A stretch of 64,000 nt of DNA from Ponticoccus litoralis (GTDB lineage: Bacteria > Pseudomonadota > Alphaproteobacteria > Rhodobacterales > Rhodobacteraceae). Positions 18,889 to 27,501 of the stretch are shown here, in pieces. The stretch covers positions 3,286,001 through 3,350,000 of the forward strand of contig NZ_JBDNCH010000002.1 in NCBI RefSeq assembly GCF_039769985.1, in the 5' to 3' direction. How positions within the stretch are numbered: position 1 is the first letter of the stretch; each line of letters starts with the position of its first letter. A program made the position numbers and the translations under genes. Under the pieces are notes generated by a model. It was not told the origin of the DNA. It saw only the letters and a program-made list of their open reading frames with translations, and ran no database searches.

Positions 18889-20433
18889 ATGGCAGAAGCA
18901 GCAGTGCGCAGACGGGGCAGGGGCGGCGGCGGTGCCGCGCGCCGGGCCGAGCGAACCTCGACCGCGATCGAGACCGCGCGCTACATCGAGCGCAATATCG
19001 CCAACTTCGAGCTGCTGGACGAAGAGGCGCTGGCGCTGATCGAGGATCACGCCGAGCAGGTCCTGCAGGAGATCGGCGTCAATTTCGTCAACAATCCCGC
19101 CGCGCTGCAGCGGTGGCGCGACGCGGGCGCCGATGTCGAGGGCGAGCGGGTGCGCATCCCGCGCGGTCTTGCGCGGCAGCTTTGTGCCACGGCCCCCGCG
19201 ACCTTCACCCAGCACGCCCGCAACCCGGCGCGCAACGTCGAGATCGGCGGGCGCAACCTGGTTCTGGCACCGGTCTACGGCCCGCCCTTCGTGCGCGATC
19301 TCGACGGCGGGCGGCGCTATGCCACCATCGAGGATTTCCGCAAGTTCGTGAAGCTGGGGCAGATGTCCAAGTGGCTGCACCATTCCGGCGGCACGGTCTG
19401 CGAACCCACCGACATCCCGGTGTCCAAGCGCCACCTCGACATGCTGCACGCCCATATGACCCTGTCGGACAAGCCCTTCATGGGCTCGGTCACCGAACCC
19501 AGCCGGGCGCAGGACAGCGTCGACATGTGCGGGGTGCTGTTCGGGCAGGACTTCGTGCGCGACAACACGGTGATGACCTCGCTCATCAACATCAACTCGC
19601 CGCTGACCTTCGACGACGTGATGATGGGCGCGCTGGAAGTCTATGCCGCGAACATGCAGGCCTGCATCGTCTCGCCCTTCATCGTCGGCGGCGCCATGGC
19701 GCCGGTCTCGGTGGCGGGGACGCTGGTGCAGGTGCTGGCCGAGGTGCTGGCGGGCGTGGCCTATTCGCAGCTTGTGCGGCCCGGCGCGCCGGTGATCTTC
19801 GGCGCCTTCGTGACCTCGATCGACATGAACTCGGGCGCGCCCACTTTCGGCACCCCCGAGGCCAGCCAGATCACCTATGGCGCCGGGCAACTGGCGCGGC
19901 GACTGGGGCTGCCCTTCCGCTCGGCGGGATCGTTCTGCGGATCGAAGCTGCCGGACGCGCAGGCCGCCTACGAGACTGCGAATTCGCTGAACATGGGCCT
20001 TCTGTCGGGCGTCAACTTCATGCTGCACGCCTGCGGCTGGCTGGAAGGGGGCCTTGTGGCTTCTTTCGAGAAGTTTGTGATGGACGCCGACCAGCTTGGC
20101 GCGCTGCACAAGATGGCCGAGGGTGTGCGCGTCGACGCCGACACGCTGGCGATGGACGCGATCCGCGAGGTCGGTCCGGGCGGCCACTACCTTGGCTGCG
20201 CGCATACGCAGGCCAATTTCAAGACGGCCTTCTGGCGCTCGGACCTGCTGGACTACAAGCCCTTCGAGACATGGGCGGAAGACGGTGGCCGCGATACCGT
20301 CGTGCTGGCGCAGGCGCGGGTCGCGAAGCTTCTGGACAGCTACCAGCAGCCGGCCATGGACCCGGCCACCGCAGAGGCGCTTCAGGCCTATGTGGCGAAG
20401 CGCAAGGAAGAGCTTCCGGACGCCTTCGCCTGA
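18889..20433 (+). CDS. MttB-family (trimethylamine methyltransferase-like) protein without pyrrolysine
   Basis: MttB relatives demethylate quaternary or tertiary methylamines, passing the methyl group to a corrinoid protein. The 514-residue product has the family pattern: LDEEALALIEDHAEQVLQEIGVNF, ARNPARNVEIGG, LHHSGGTVCEPTDIPVSKRHLD, YGAGQLARRLGLPFRSAGSFCGSKLPDAQA and EVGPGGHYLGCAHTQANF. There is no in-frame TAG, so pyrrolysine is not used, and the substrate may be glycine betaine or another quaternary amine. No corrinoid protein or activase lies next to it. ATG at 18889 has a GAGGAC-GAGG ribosome-binding region; the basic stretch RRRGRGGGGAARRAERT at the start is an odd addition. Confidence 0.85.
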   Translation: MAEAAVRRRGRGGGGAARRAERTSTAIETARYIERNIANFELLDEEALALIEDHAEQVLQEIGVNFVNNPAALQRWRDAGADVEGERVRIPRGLARQLCATAPATFTQHARNPARNVEIGGRNLVLAPVYGPPFVRDLDGGRRYATIEDFRKFVKLGQMSKWLHHSGGTVCEPTDIPVSKRHLDMLHAHMTLSDKPFMGSVTEPSRAQDSVDMCGVLFGQDFVRDNTVMTSLININSPLTFDDVMMGALEVYAANMQACIVSPFIVGGAMAPVSVAGTLVQVLAEVLAGVAYSQLVRPGAPVIFGAFVTSIDMNSGAPTFGTPEASQITYGAGQLARRLGLPFRSAGSFCGSKLPDAQAAYETANSLNMGLLSGVNFMLHACGWLEGGLVASFEKFVMDADQLGALHKMAEGVRVDADTLAMDAIREVGPGGHYLGCAHTQANFKTAFWRSDLLDYKPFETWAEDGGRDTVVLAQARVAKLLDSYQQPAMDPATAEALQAYVAKRKEELPDAFA

Positions 20434-20517
20434 CCCCTCGCCCGGGGCATTCGTCCCGGGCCGACGACCCGCGCGGGTTTGGACGGCCGTCCGGCGCGGT
20501 ATCTGGCTGTCCGGCGC

Positions 20518-20802
20518 TCAGCCAGCGTCGCTCAGGATGCGGGCCTCGCCCATCATGGCGGTCAGAACCTCGACATGGCGGCTGACCGAATAGGCGGCAT
20601 CATCGCCCCGGCGGCAGTCGTCGAGCAGGGCCTCGATCTCGATCAGCTTCATCAGCGCGGCACCGGGGCGGGGCAGGGATCCCTGCCCGAGCAGGCGGTG
20701 CAGCTGCGGGGTGCGCCGGTAGTCCTCGGCCCCGATGCGGGCGGCGCGGATCAACAGTCGCGGGCGGCGCATTTCGGTCAACAGTCCCAGAACATCCTTC
20801 AT
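20518..20802 (-). CDS. small protein of the DUF6477 type
   Basis: The 94-residue product begins MKDVLGLLTEMRRPRLLIRAARIGAEDYRR and contains LIEIEALLDDCRRGDDAAYSVSRHVEVLTAMMGEARIL. It is helical and soluble, and similar short proteins are restricted to Rhodobacterales as far as I know. It is divergent from the DUF6456 gene across a 236-bp region rich in cell-cycle-type sites. Function unknown. Confidence 0.65.
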   Translation of the reverse strand: MKDVLGLLTEMRRPRLLIRAARIGAEDYRRTPQLHRLLGQGSLPRPGAALMKLIEIEALLDDCRRGDDAAYSVSRHVEVLTAMMGEARILSDAG

Positions 20803-21038
20803 GGGGGAACCCTCTCGTTAGGCGGATGGGTCAAGCTTAGGCACATCCGAAGCGGGTGTTGCGCAGGCGCCGACACCGCGCGCGAGCGATTCAGGAATCG
20901 TTATTCTTTCTTAGGTTTCGTCAACAATGACGCGTTTTAAGGGGTCTTTGTTAACGAATAGGTAACTGGCACACGCGAAGGTTGCGTCCCGCGGCTTGTG
21001 GATAAAGCTGTGGAAAACTTCCGGGACGGAGGGACGTC
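20803..21038. promoter_or_regulatory. divergent control region with GANTC, CtrA-like and DnaA-box sites
   Basis: Within 236 bp between two divergent genes I see two GANTC sites seven bases apart (GATTC 20888-20892, GAATC 20895-20899), TTAACGAATAGGTAAC near 20951-20966 (TTAA-N7-GTAAC, one base off the CtrA consensus), a perfect DnaA box TGTGGATAA (20997-21005) and a near-perfect one TGTGGAAAA (21009-21017). These are the recognised binding or methylation sites of CcrM/GcrA, CtrA and DnaA in alphaproteobacteria. The functional claim is inference; the sites are read directly. Confidence 0.6.
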
Positions 21039-22148
21039 ATGATGGACACAGGTGTGAAGCCGCCATGGAACCGCTTGCCGGAATGGGTTCCCGATGCGGC
21101 GCGCGTCTACCTTGCTCATACCGAGCAGGGGCAATCGATCCGGGCGCTGGCGCGGCAGGCGGGGTGCCATGCCTCGACCGTGCTGCGGCAGGTGCGCAGG
21201 ATCGAGACGCGGCGCGACGATCCCCTGATAGACGCGGCGCTCAGCAGCCTCGGCGTGGCGCGGGCGTCGGCCATGGATCGAATGACCAGAAAGGACAGGG
21301 ATCCGATGAATGCTGCCAATCAACACCCGGCACCGCCGGACGCACTGACACTGGCGCGCGAGGCGCGGCAGATCCTCAGGCGCCTGTGTGAAAGCGGGGC
21401 GGTGCTGGCCGTCGCCGCCGAGATGGACAAGGCCGTGGTGGTGCGCGACACCGGCGACGGCGGCAGCGCCCGGACCGGGGTGGTCGATGTGGCCGTGGCC
21501 GAGGCCATGGCGCTGAAGGGCTGGATCGCCTGCGATCAGCCGGCGCGGATCTCGCGCTACCGGGTGACGGCGTCAGGGCGGGCGGCGCTGAACCGCCTGG
21601 TGGCGGAGCAGGAAAACAAGGTCCGGGGTTTCGCCGAGGCGCAGGCCGGGTTCGAGACCGGTCGCGCCGCCGAGGCCGGGCTGGACGCGGTCGAGCGCGA
21701 TCCGCGCGCCCGCAAGAGCCGCTACGTGCTGGCCGAAAGCCCACTGACGGCGCTGGGGCGGCGGCGCGACAAGGAGGGCATGCCGTTCCTGACAGAGCCG
21801 CTGATCGCCGCGGGCGAGCGCCTGCGCGAGGATTACGAGCTGGCGCAGCTGGGGCCGCGCAGCGTGCAAAGCTGGGACCGCTACGTGCAGGAGGCCCCGG
21901 TCGAGATCGCCGAGGGCGCGGAGGCCAATCCGGCGCAGGCGCGTCTGCGCGCCGCGCTGCGCGATCTGGGGCCGGGTTTGGGGGACGTGGCGCTGCGCTG
22001 CTGCTGCTACCTCGAAGGGCTGGAAACCACCGAAAAGCGGCTGGGCTGGTCGGCGCGTTCGGGCAAGGTGGTGCTGCGGATCGCGCTGCAACGGCTGCGG
22101 CGGCATTACGACGCGATGTCCCGGCAGGGCGGAGATTTCCTCGGCTGA
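21039..22148 (+). CDS. helix-turn-helix protein with DUF6456 domain
   Basis: The 369-residue product has an N-terminal helix-turn-helix of resolvase/Hin type (YLAHTEQGQSIRALARQAGCHASTVLRQVRRIE, about residues 25-57). A winged-helix-like middle (ALKGWIACDQPARISRYRVTASGRAALNRL) follows. The C-terminal domain, ESPLTALGRRRDKEGMPFLTEPLIAAGERLREDYELAQL onward, is the DUF6456 signature. It is probably a DNA-binding regulator. ATG at 21039 has GGAGGGACGTC upstream. The promoter region holds DnaA boxes, GANTC sites and a CtrA-like site, suggesting replication- or cell-cycle-linked expression. The target genes are unknown. Confidence 0.75.
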   Translation: MMDTGVKPPWNRLPEWVPDAARVYLAHTEQGQSIRALARQAGCHASTVLRQVRRIETRRDDPLIDAALSSLGVARASAMDRMTRKDRDPMNAANQHPAPPDALTLAREARQILRRLCESGAVLAVAAEMDKAVVVRDTGDGGSARTGVVDVAVAEAMALKGWIACDQPARISRYRVTASGRAALNRLVAEQENKVRGFAEAQAGFETGRAAEAGLDAVERDPRARKSRYVLAESPLTALGRRRDKEGMPFLTEPLIAAGERLREDYELAQLGPRSVQSWDRYVQEAPVEIAEGAEANPAQARLRAALRDLGPGLGDVALRCCCYLEGLETTEKRLGWSARSGKVVLRIALQRLRRHYDAMSRQGGDFLG

Positions 22149-22364
22149 GGATTGGGTTGTCCCAGAGCGGACCGCGCTTTGTAGCCTTGCAGCGTTGGCG
22201 CGCGGACGCAGGCCAAAGGCCGAGCGCGGCAGCCCGGCGCATTCCGACTGACACCGGAGGTCCGAAGGAAAACGCCCCCGCAGTTGCCTGCGAGGGTGGT
22301 CAGTCTTCGGTGCGGTGGCGTCACCTCATCAGAACGGCGCGATCACGTCATCAGAGTGAAGCGC

Positions 22365-23855
22365 TCACTCCGCCGCCTTGGCGGGCGTGTCCGGTGTCAC
22401 CGGCAGGGCGGGCGCGCTTTCGGCGGCTTCCCGGACACCCCTGGCGTAGTCCGGATGCACGCGCTCCAGCACCGCGTACCAGCGTTCCTTGACCGCGTCC
22501 GAGCAGGGACCCATGGCGCCGGCCATGTTCTGGTGCAGGCGCTTGCGCGCGTCGTCGTCCAGAACCTCCAGATACAGCGCGCGGGGCTGGACGAAATCGT
22601 CCTCCGTGACCTCTTGCGGATAGCGATAGGCCTCTGCGTCGATCTTCAGCGGCGGCTCCTGCACCGAGGGGTCGGCGCGCGGCGCGTCCTCGTACTGGTT
22701 GGGCTCGTAATAGGCATCCGGGTTGCCGGTGTCGTTCCGGAAAAAGCGCATCGCGCCGTCCTTGTGGTAATGCGCGACCGGGGCCTTGGGGGCGTTGGCG
22801 GGCAGCGCCTCGTAATGCGTGCCAAGGCGGTAGCGGTGCGCATCGGCGTAGGAGAAGATCCGCGCCTGAAGCATCTTGTCGGGGCTGAAGCCGATCCCCG
22901 GCACCACGTTCGACGGCGAATAGGCGGCGTTCTCGACCATCTGGAAGTAGTTCTCGGGCAGGGTGTGCATCTCCAGCTCGCCGACCTCGATCAGCGGGTA
23001 GTCGGCATGCGGCCAGACCTTCGTCAGGTCGAAGGGGTTGAAGGGAAACCTGTCTTCCTCGCCTTCCTTCATGACCTGAATGAAGAGCGTCCACTTCGGG
23101 AACCTGCCTTCGGAGATCATGGTCCAGAGGTCCTCCTGAAAGCTCTCCCGGGTCTCGCCGATCAACTTTTTGGCCTCCTCGTTGGTGTGGTTCTCGATGG
23201 GCTGCTGGCAGCGGAAGTGGAACTTCACCCAGTGCCGCTCTCCGGCCTCGTTCCACATGCTGAACGTGTGCGAGCCATAGCCGTGCATATGCGCTGGGTT
23301 CTTCGGAATGCCCCGGTCGGACATCAGGATCGTCACCTGATGCACCGATTCCGGCTGGCCCGCCCAGAAGTCGAACATCGCCTCGGGCGAGCGCAGGTTG
23401 GTCTGGGGGTGGCGTTTCTGCGTGCGGATGAAGTCGGGGAACTTGTAGGCGTCGCGGACGAAGAAGATGGGGGTGTTGTTGCCCACCATGTCCCAGTTGC
23501 CTTCTTCGGTGTAGAATTTCAGGCTGAAGCCGCGCACGTCGCGTTCGGCATCCGCCGCGCCCTGTTCCCCCGCCACGGTGGACCAGCGCGACAGCACCTC
23601 GGTCTGCTTGCCGATCTCGCTGAAGAGCTTCGCGCGGGTGTATTTCGTGATGTCATGGGTGACGGTGAAGGTGCCCTGAAGGCCCCAGCCCTTGGCGTGG
23701 ACCGCGCGCTCTGGGATGCGCTCGCGGTTCTGATGGGCGAGTTTCTCGATGAGCTGGTAGTCTTCCAGCAGCACCGGGCCGCGGGCGCCCGCGGTCTTCG
23801 ACGTCTCGTTGGTGGGGACCGGCGCGCCGGCGCTTGTCGTCTGCCGTTTCGACAT
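22365..23855 (-). CDS. monofunctional haem catalase, small-subunit type
   Basis: The enzyme dismutates hydrogen peroxide in the cytoplasm. It has the distal histidine in ERAVHAKGWG, the asparagine in EEGNWDMVGNNTPIFFVRD, and the proximal haem tyrosine in ARIFSYADAHRYRLG. The length of about 496 residues fits the small-subunit clades. The start MSKRQTTSAGAPVPTNETS and ribosome-binding site (AGGAGCAT) are clear. A stretch usually reading AGERGAAD is AGEQGAAD here, a minor change. It is a single gene, convergent with the DUF6456 gene and divergent from lipA. I would guess katA-like, but the subtype is uncertain. Confidence 0.95.
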   Translation of the reverse strand: MSKRQTTSAGAPVPTNETSKTAGARGPVLLEDYQLIEKLAHQNRERIPERAVHAKGWGLQGTFTVTHDITKYTRAKLFSEIGKQTEVLSRWSTVAGEQGAADAERDVRGFSLKFYTEEGNWDMVGNNTPIFFVRDAYKFPDFIRTQKRHPQTNLRSPEAMFDFWAGQPESVHQVTILMSDRGIPKNPAHMHGYGSHTFSMWNEAGERHWVKFHFRCQQPIENHTNEEAKKLIGETRESFQEDLWTMISEGRFPKWTLFIQVMKEGEEDRFPFNPFDLTKVWPHADYPLIEVGELEMHTLPENYFQMVENAAYSPSNVVPGIGFSPDKMLQARIFSYADAHRYRLGTHYEALPANAPKAPVAHYHKDGAMRFFRNDTGNPDAYYEPNQYEDAPRADPSVQEPPLKIDAEAYRYPQEVTEDDFVQPRALYLEVLDDDARKRLHQNMAGAMGPCSDAVKERWYAVLERVHPDYARGVREAAESAPALPVTPDTPAKAAE

Positions 23856-24163
23856 GGGGGATGCTCCTTTGTGCTGCCGGGAAAATGCGGGGGTGAATCG
23901 ATAGGTTCCATTGAAAGAACCTGTCGGAGCGATAGGGAAATCCTTTGCCTCGCCCGCCTGTCGGCAGGCGACCGGGTGGGGGCTTTGCCCCCGCTCGCTG
24001 CGCTCGCCCCCCCAAGGTATTTGGGGACCAAAGAAGCGGGGGGCGCGGCTTTTGCGGGGTTTGCGCGGCATGCATGGCGCTGCGTCATCCGGGGCACTGG
24101 CTTTTTCGCGGGCGGGGGGTTACCTAGACACAAAGACCGGAGCCCGAGAAAGGCCGCCATCCC
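23856..24163. other. divergent catalase-lipA interval carrying an intergenic repeat
   Basis: Promoters for both divergent genes must lie here. The central part (about 23985-24036) is a hairpin GGGGGC-TTTG-CCCCC, a GC-rich linker, and then GGTATTTGGGGACCAAAGAAG at 24016-24036, a diverged copy of the GGTATTTGGACCAAGAAGAA repeat. The same hairpin-plus-motif layout recurs at 63650-63704. Confidence 0.6.
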
Positions 24164-25115
24164 ATGCGCGATCTCAAGATCCCCGAGGAACGCCACCCCG
24201 AGAAGGCCCACCGCAAGGACAATGCCCAGCCGAAGAAGCCGGACTGGATCCGGGTGAAGGCGCCCGGCGGCAAGGGCTATGCCGAGACGCGGCGGATCAT
24301 GCAGGACAACAACCTGGTGACCGTCTGCCAGGAGGCGGGCTGCCCCAATGTCGGCGAATGCTGGAGCCGAGGGCCACGCGACCATGATGATCATGGGCGA
24401 GATCTGTACGCGCGGCTGCACCTTCTGCAATGTCGCCACCGGGCGGCCCGATACGCTGGATGTCTTCGAGCCGGGGCGGGTGGCCGATGCGGTGCAGAAG
24501 CTGGGGCTGAACCATGTCGTGATCACGAGCGTCGACCGCGACGACCTGGAGGACGGCGGGGCGGAGCATTTCGCCCAGACCATCCGCGCCGTGCGGCATC
24601 GCGCGCCGGGCACGACCATCGAGATCCTGACGCCCGACTTCCTGAAATGCGGGCCGGAGGCGCTGGAGATCGTGGTGGCCGCCAAGCCGGATGTCTTCAA
24701 CCACAACCTCGAGACCGTGCCGGGGCTGTACCCCGAGGTGCGGCCCGGGGCGCGGTATTTCCATTCGCTGCGCCTGTTGCAGCGGGTGAAGGAACTGGAT
24801 CCGCATATCTTCACCAAGTCGGGCATTATGGTCGGCCTCGGCGAGGACGCGCAGTCGGTGCGGCAGGTCATGGACGACATGCGCGCGGCGGACGTGGATT
24901 TCCTGACCATCGGCCAGTACCTGCAACCGACGCCCAAGCACCACAGGGTGGACCGCTTTGTGCATCCCGACGAGTTCGCGGCTTATGAGAAGGCAGCCTA
25001 TGGCAAGGGCTTCCTGATGGTCTCTGCCACGCCGCTGACGCGGTCGAGCTACCACGCGGGCGACGATTTCGCCCGGCTGCGGGACGCGCGCGAGGCGAAG
25101 CTGGCCAAGGCCTGA
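24164..25115 (+). CDS. lipA: lipoyl synthase, frame broken near 24369
   Basis: LipA inserts two sulfurs into the octanoyl group carried by lipoyl domains, using radical SAM chemistry. The N-terminal part has the auxiliary cluster cysteines (VCQEAGCPNVGECW). After the frame change come GHATMMIMGEICTRGCTFCNVATG, which holds the radical SAM CxxxCxxC, and later TSVDRDDLEDGGAEHF, NHNLETVPGLYPEVRPGA, GLGEDAQSVRQVMDDMR and the RSSYHAGD C-terminal serine motif. The full product is about 317 residues. The frame changes at AGCCGAGGG (24365-24373). Removing the G gives AGCCAGGGC, encoding the expected CWSQGHA and recreating a CCAGG site. Confidence 0.95.
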
Positions 25116-25225
25116 CCGCAGCAGGCCGCCCGGCTTTTCCGGGACGCTTCGGGGGCGGCTGATCCGGCTGGCCCGGCGCGGCGCCCGAAGCCCCGTTCTG
25201 ACTGCCATGCGCTTCCCGGAAAAGA

Positions 25226-25257
25226 AAACCGCCGCTGACCCGGGTCGGCGGCGGTTT
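25226..25257. terminator. bidirectional terminator between lipA and the di-haem cytochrome gene
   Basis: The arms AAACCGCCGC (25226-25235) and GCGGCGGTTT (25248-25257) form a strong hairpin with a GACCCGGGTC core. A-rich bases on the left give a T-run for the minus-strand gene, and TTTCTGTTTG follows on the plus strand. Confidence 0.8.
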
Positions 25258-25288
25258 CTGTTTGTCGTCCCGCCGGGGCGGGCTCTTG

Positions 25289-26177
25289 TCACTCGCCCGG
25301 GGCGGCAGGGCTTTGACGTAGGCGGCGACGGCCTTGCGGTCCTCTGCCGTCAGCTGCGAGAAGTTCTCGACCACCTCGGCCATGTGACCGCCGACCGCGT
25401 CGAACTCCGGCGTGAAGCCGGTTTCGAGGTAATAGGCCACGTCCTCTGCCGACCACGACAGCTTGTCGGGGGTCAGCGGCGGGATGCTGCCCTCGCCCGA
25501 GGGGTTCGGCGCGCCACCCATCCAGCGGCCCCGGTCCAGCCCGCCCAGGGCGTTGCGCGGCGTGTGGCATTCGGCGCAATGGGCCAGCGCCTCGACAAGA
25601 TAGCGAGTCGCGTTCCAGGTCGGGGTCCACGTCCATCACGTAGCTCTCGCGGAAGAACAGCAGCTTCCAGCCGCCGAGCGAACGCCGGATGTTGAAGGGA
25701 AAGCCCACGTCATGGGCCTGCGACGCGGTGCCATCGCTGGGCAGGGTCTGCATGTAGGCCCAGAGGTCCGCGACGTCCTGCGGCTCCATCCCGGCATAGG
25801 CGGTGTAGGGGAAGGCGGGGTAGTAATGCTGCCCCTGCGGCGAGACGCCCTGTGTCAGCGCGTTGGCGAGGTCGGTCAGGGACCAGTCGCCGATCCCGGC
25901 CTGCGCGTCGGGGGTGATGTTGGGCGCGTAGAAGGTGCCGAAGTCCGAGGCGAAGGGCTGCCCGCCGACCAGCACCAGCTTGGCCTCGCCCTCGGCGTCG
26001 GGCGCGTGGTGGCAGGAGGCGCAGCCGGCGGCGGTGAAGACGGTCTCACCCCGGTCGGCATCGCCGGTGAGGCCCTCGTAGGCCGAGGCATCGACCTGCG
26101 AGGGTCCGGTCAGGAACCAGCCGGCCCCGGCCGCGACAATCGCGGTACGGGACCAGGAAGCCAAGGAGCTTCTTCAT
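25289..26177 (-). CDS. di-haem cytochrome c (alcohol/sorbitol dehydrogenase cytochrome type), frame broken
   Basis: The N-terminus MKKLLGFL followed by AIVAAGAGWFLTGP is a signal/anchor. The first haem site is TAAGCASCHHAPDAEG, with the later YAPNITPDAQAGIGDWSLTDLANALTQGVSPQGQHYYPAFPYTAYAGM typical of membrane-associated cytochromes that take electrons from periplasmic dehydrogenases. The second haem site, CAECHTPRNALGG, and the C-terminal half lie in another frame. At least two breaks are needed: at the CGTAC near 26147 (minus strand) and near 25620. The very C-terminus may hold a third, since the true frame runs past the likely stop at 25289 into the terminator. It is 7 bp downstream of the cytochrome c' gene. 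Confidence 0.8.
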
Positions 26178-26183
26178 CCCGGA

Positions 26184-26636
26184 TTACTCGGGCGTGCGGT
26201 AGGTGTCGTGGCAGGCCTTGCAGGCATTGCCGAGCGGGCCCATGTTCGGGCCGATGGCGGCCTGACCCTCGCCGATGGCGGCCTGCATGGCGGTCGCGGC
26301 CTCACCCGGGGCGGCCCATTTCGAGCCGAAGTCATCCATGTCGGACCAGATCTCGGCCTTGGCGCGGGTGGCATCGAGGTCGTCGACCGAAGTGCCTTCG
26401 GGCCACATGGCGTGCTGGCTGACCATGCTCACCGCCACGAGGGAATCGGCGGCGGCCTGCGCGGCCTCCTGGTCGAAATCGACGGTGCCGCGGGCCATGC
26501 CGCCGAGCACGCCGAGGTTCAGGGCGAGGATGTTGAACTGGCCCTGACGGGCCTTCACGGCCTGCGGGATTTCCCGGGCAAAGGCGGGGGTGATCATGAG
26601 GGCGGTGGCTGCCGCGACTGCAAAAAGCTTTGTCAT
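26184..26636 (-). CDS. cycP: cytochrome c' (periplasmic)
   Basis: The signal peptide MTKLFAVAAATALMITPAFA is followed by REIPQAVKARQGQFNILALNLGVLGGMARG and the C-terminal haem site NACKACHDTYR, the position characteristic of cytochrome c'. This four-helix protein binds nitric oxide and helps resist nitrosative stress. The precursor has 150 residues, normal for the family. The gene is intact, unlike its neighbour, and lies just upstream of the di-haem cytochrome gene on the same strand, so the two probably form an operon. Confidence 0.92.
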   Translation of the reverse strand: MTKLFAVAAATALMITPAFAREIPQAVKARQGQFNILALNLGVLGGMARGTVDFDQEAAQAAADSLVAVSMVSQHAMWPEGTSVDDLDATRAKAEIWSDMDDFGSKWAAPGEAATAMQAAIGEGQAAIGPNMGPLGNACKACHDTYRTPE

Positions 26637-27043
26637 TGGGTGACTCCCTAAAGTGCAATGGTGCCAGCATACTGTGCATGGTGACTGTGACAATCCTATA
26701 GTGCGACAGCCCGACGCAGGCGGCAAGGCGCTGAAAACCCGTCTGAATCACGTTGAATTGACCGGATGCGAGCGCCGCGCCGATGCTTTCGGCAGCGATG
26801 GCGTCAGACGATGCAAAAACCGTGCAAACAGGTGCCTTGGCTGTACCTGCTGGCAGGGGGCGGCATTGAGGGGCGAAGCTAGCGGTGTGCCCGGAGGCGA
26901 AGGGCCTTCGTCGCGCGCATGGCCTGCGGTGCGCCGCGTGCCAAGGCCCTTTCGCCCGCGCGGTCCGCGTGCGTGAGGCCAAGGGCCTTCGCCGCGTCCG
27001 CGCATAGAGGGAGCGTCGCCGGGCAAGGCCCTTGGCGCCGCCG
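26637..27043. other. gene-free interval with evenly spaced inverted repeats
   Basis: The left part is the promoter region of the cytochrome c' gene. The right part holds four AAGGSCCTT elements in alternating orientation (26900, 26943, 26981 and 27025), spaced 38-44 bp apart. No coding frame is convincing. Confidence 0.5.
26900..27033. repeat. array of alternating AAGGGCCTT / AAGGCCCTT elements
   Basis: The elements are AAGGGCCTT (26900-26908), AAGGCCCTT (26943-26951), AAGGGCCTT (26981-26989) and AAGGCCCTT (27025-27033). Neighbouring copies are inverted, giving two hairpins with 30-35-base loops. Similar pairs with about 42-bp spacing occur at 39359/39401 and 45229/45272. Confidence 0.6.
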
Positions 27044-27455
27044 TCAGCCGATCCGCCGGATCGTGACCGCCTGCTCCGCCAGCTCTGACGGCGCCTGGCG
27101 GTCGATGAAGGCCATGTCGCAGGCGTCGCGGCCCACGGCCACCCCTGCCAGCCCGTCGGCGTGGCACGGGCCAGTGGCCATCACCAGATGCCAGGCCTCG
27201 TCCCGCCGGACCTGCGCGACGGCGCGGAAGTCAGAGGGCGTCACCCCCCGGCCCCCGGCGCCGCGCCATCCCGCCCCCGGGCACCCGCGCCAAAAGCGTG
27301 GCGGCGACCGCAACGTCGCCGCCGATGCGGATGATCTGCGCGCCCGGCCTGTCCGGGCTTTCCGACAGGCTGCGCTGGCCCTCGGTCTGCGCCGCTGCGC
27401 TTACAAGCAGCGCGGTGTTGGCCCCGGGGCAGCCGTAGCGCCATGTCACGTCCAT
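27044..27455 (-). CDS. hypothetical protein, frame broken near 27245
   Basis: The product starts MDVTWRYGCPGANTALLVSAAAQTEGQRSLSES and, after a frame change, continues VTPSDFRAVAQVRRDEAWHLVMATGPCHADGLAGVAVGRDACDMAFIDRQAPSELAEQAVTIRRIG, about 136 residues. The start codon has a strong GGAGGATCT ribosome-binding site. The frame change falls at a six-C run (27244-27249, plus strand), consistent with a homopolymer length error. I recognise no family. It lies on the same strand as hpt, 47 bp beyond hpt's stop. Confidence 0.55.
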
Positions 27456-27501
27456 GGAGATCCTCCTGCCGTCCTTTCGGCAGGCTGCGCCCCCGTGCCG
27501 C

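Noticed and set aside
20997..21017. Chromosomal replication origin at the two DnaA boxes
   Set aside because: Only two boxes are present, without an AT-rich unwinding element or dnaA, hemE or parAB neighbours. A DnaA-regulated promoter fits better.
22149..22364. Riboswitch or small RNA upstream of the catalase 3' end
   Set aside because: The 216-bp interval between convergent genes holds only short hairpins such as GAGTGAAGCGCTCACTC. Nothing matches a known RNA class.
24868..25288. C-terminal extension of the di-haem cytochrome into lipA
   Set aside because: The frame is open past the strong bidirectional terminator at 25226-25257, which a gene should not cross. A further small indel near 25290 with a stop at 25289 is more likely.
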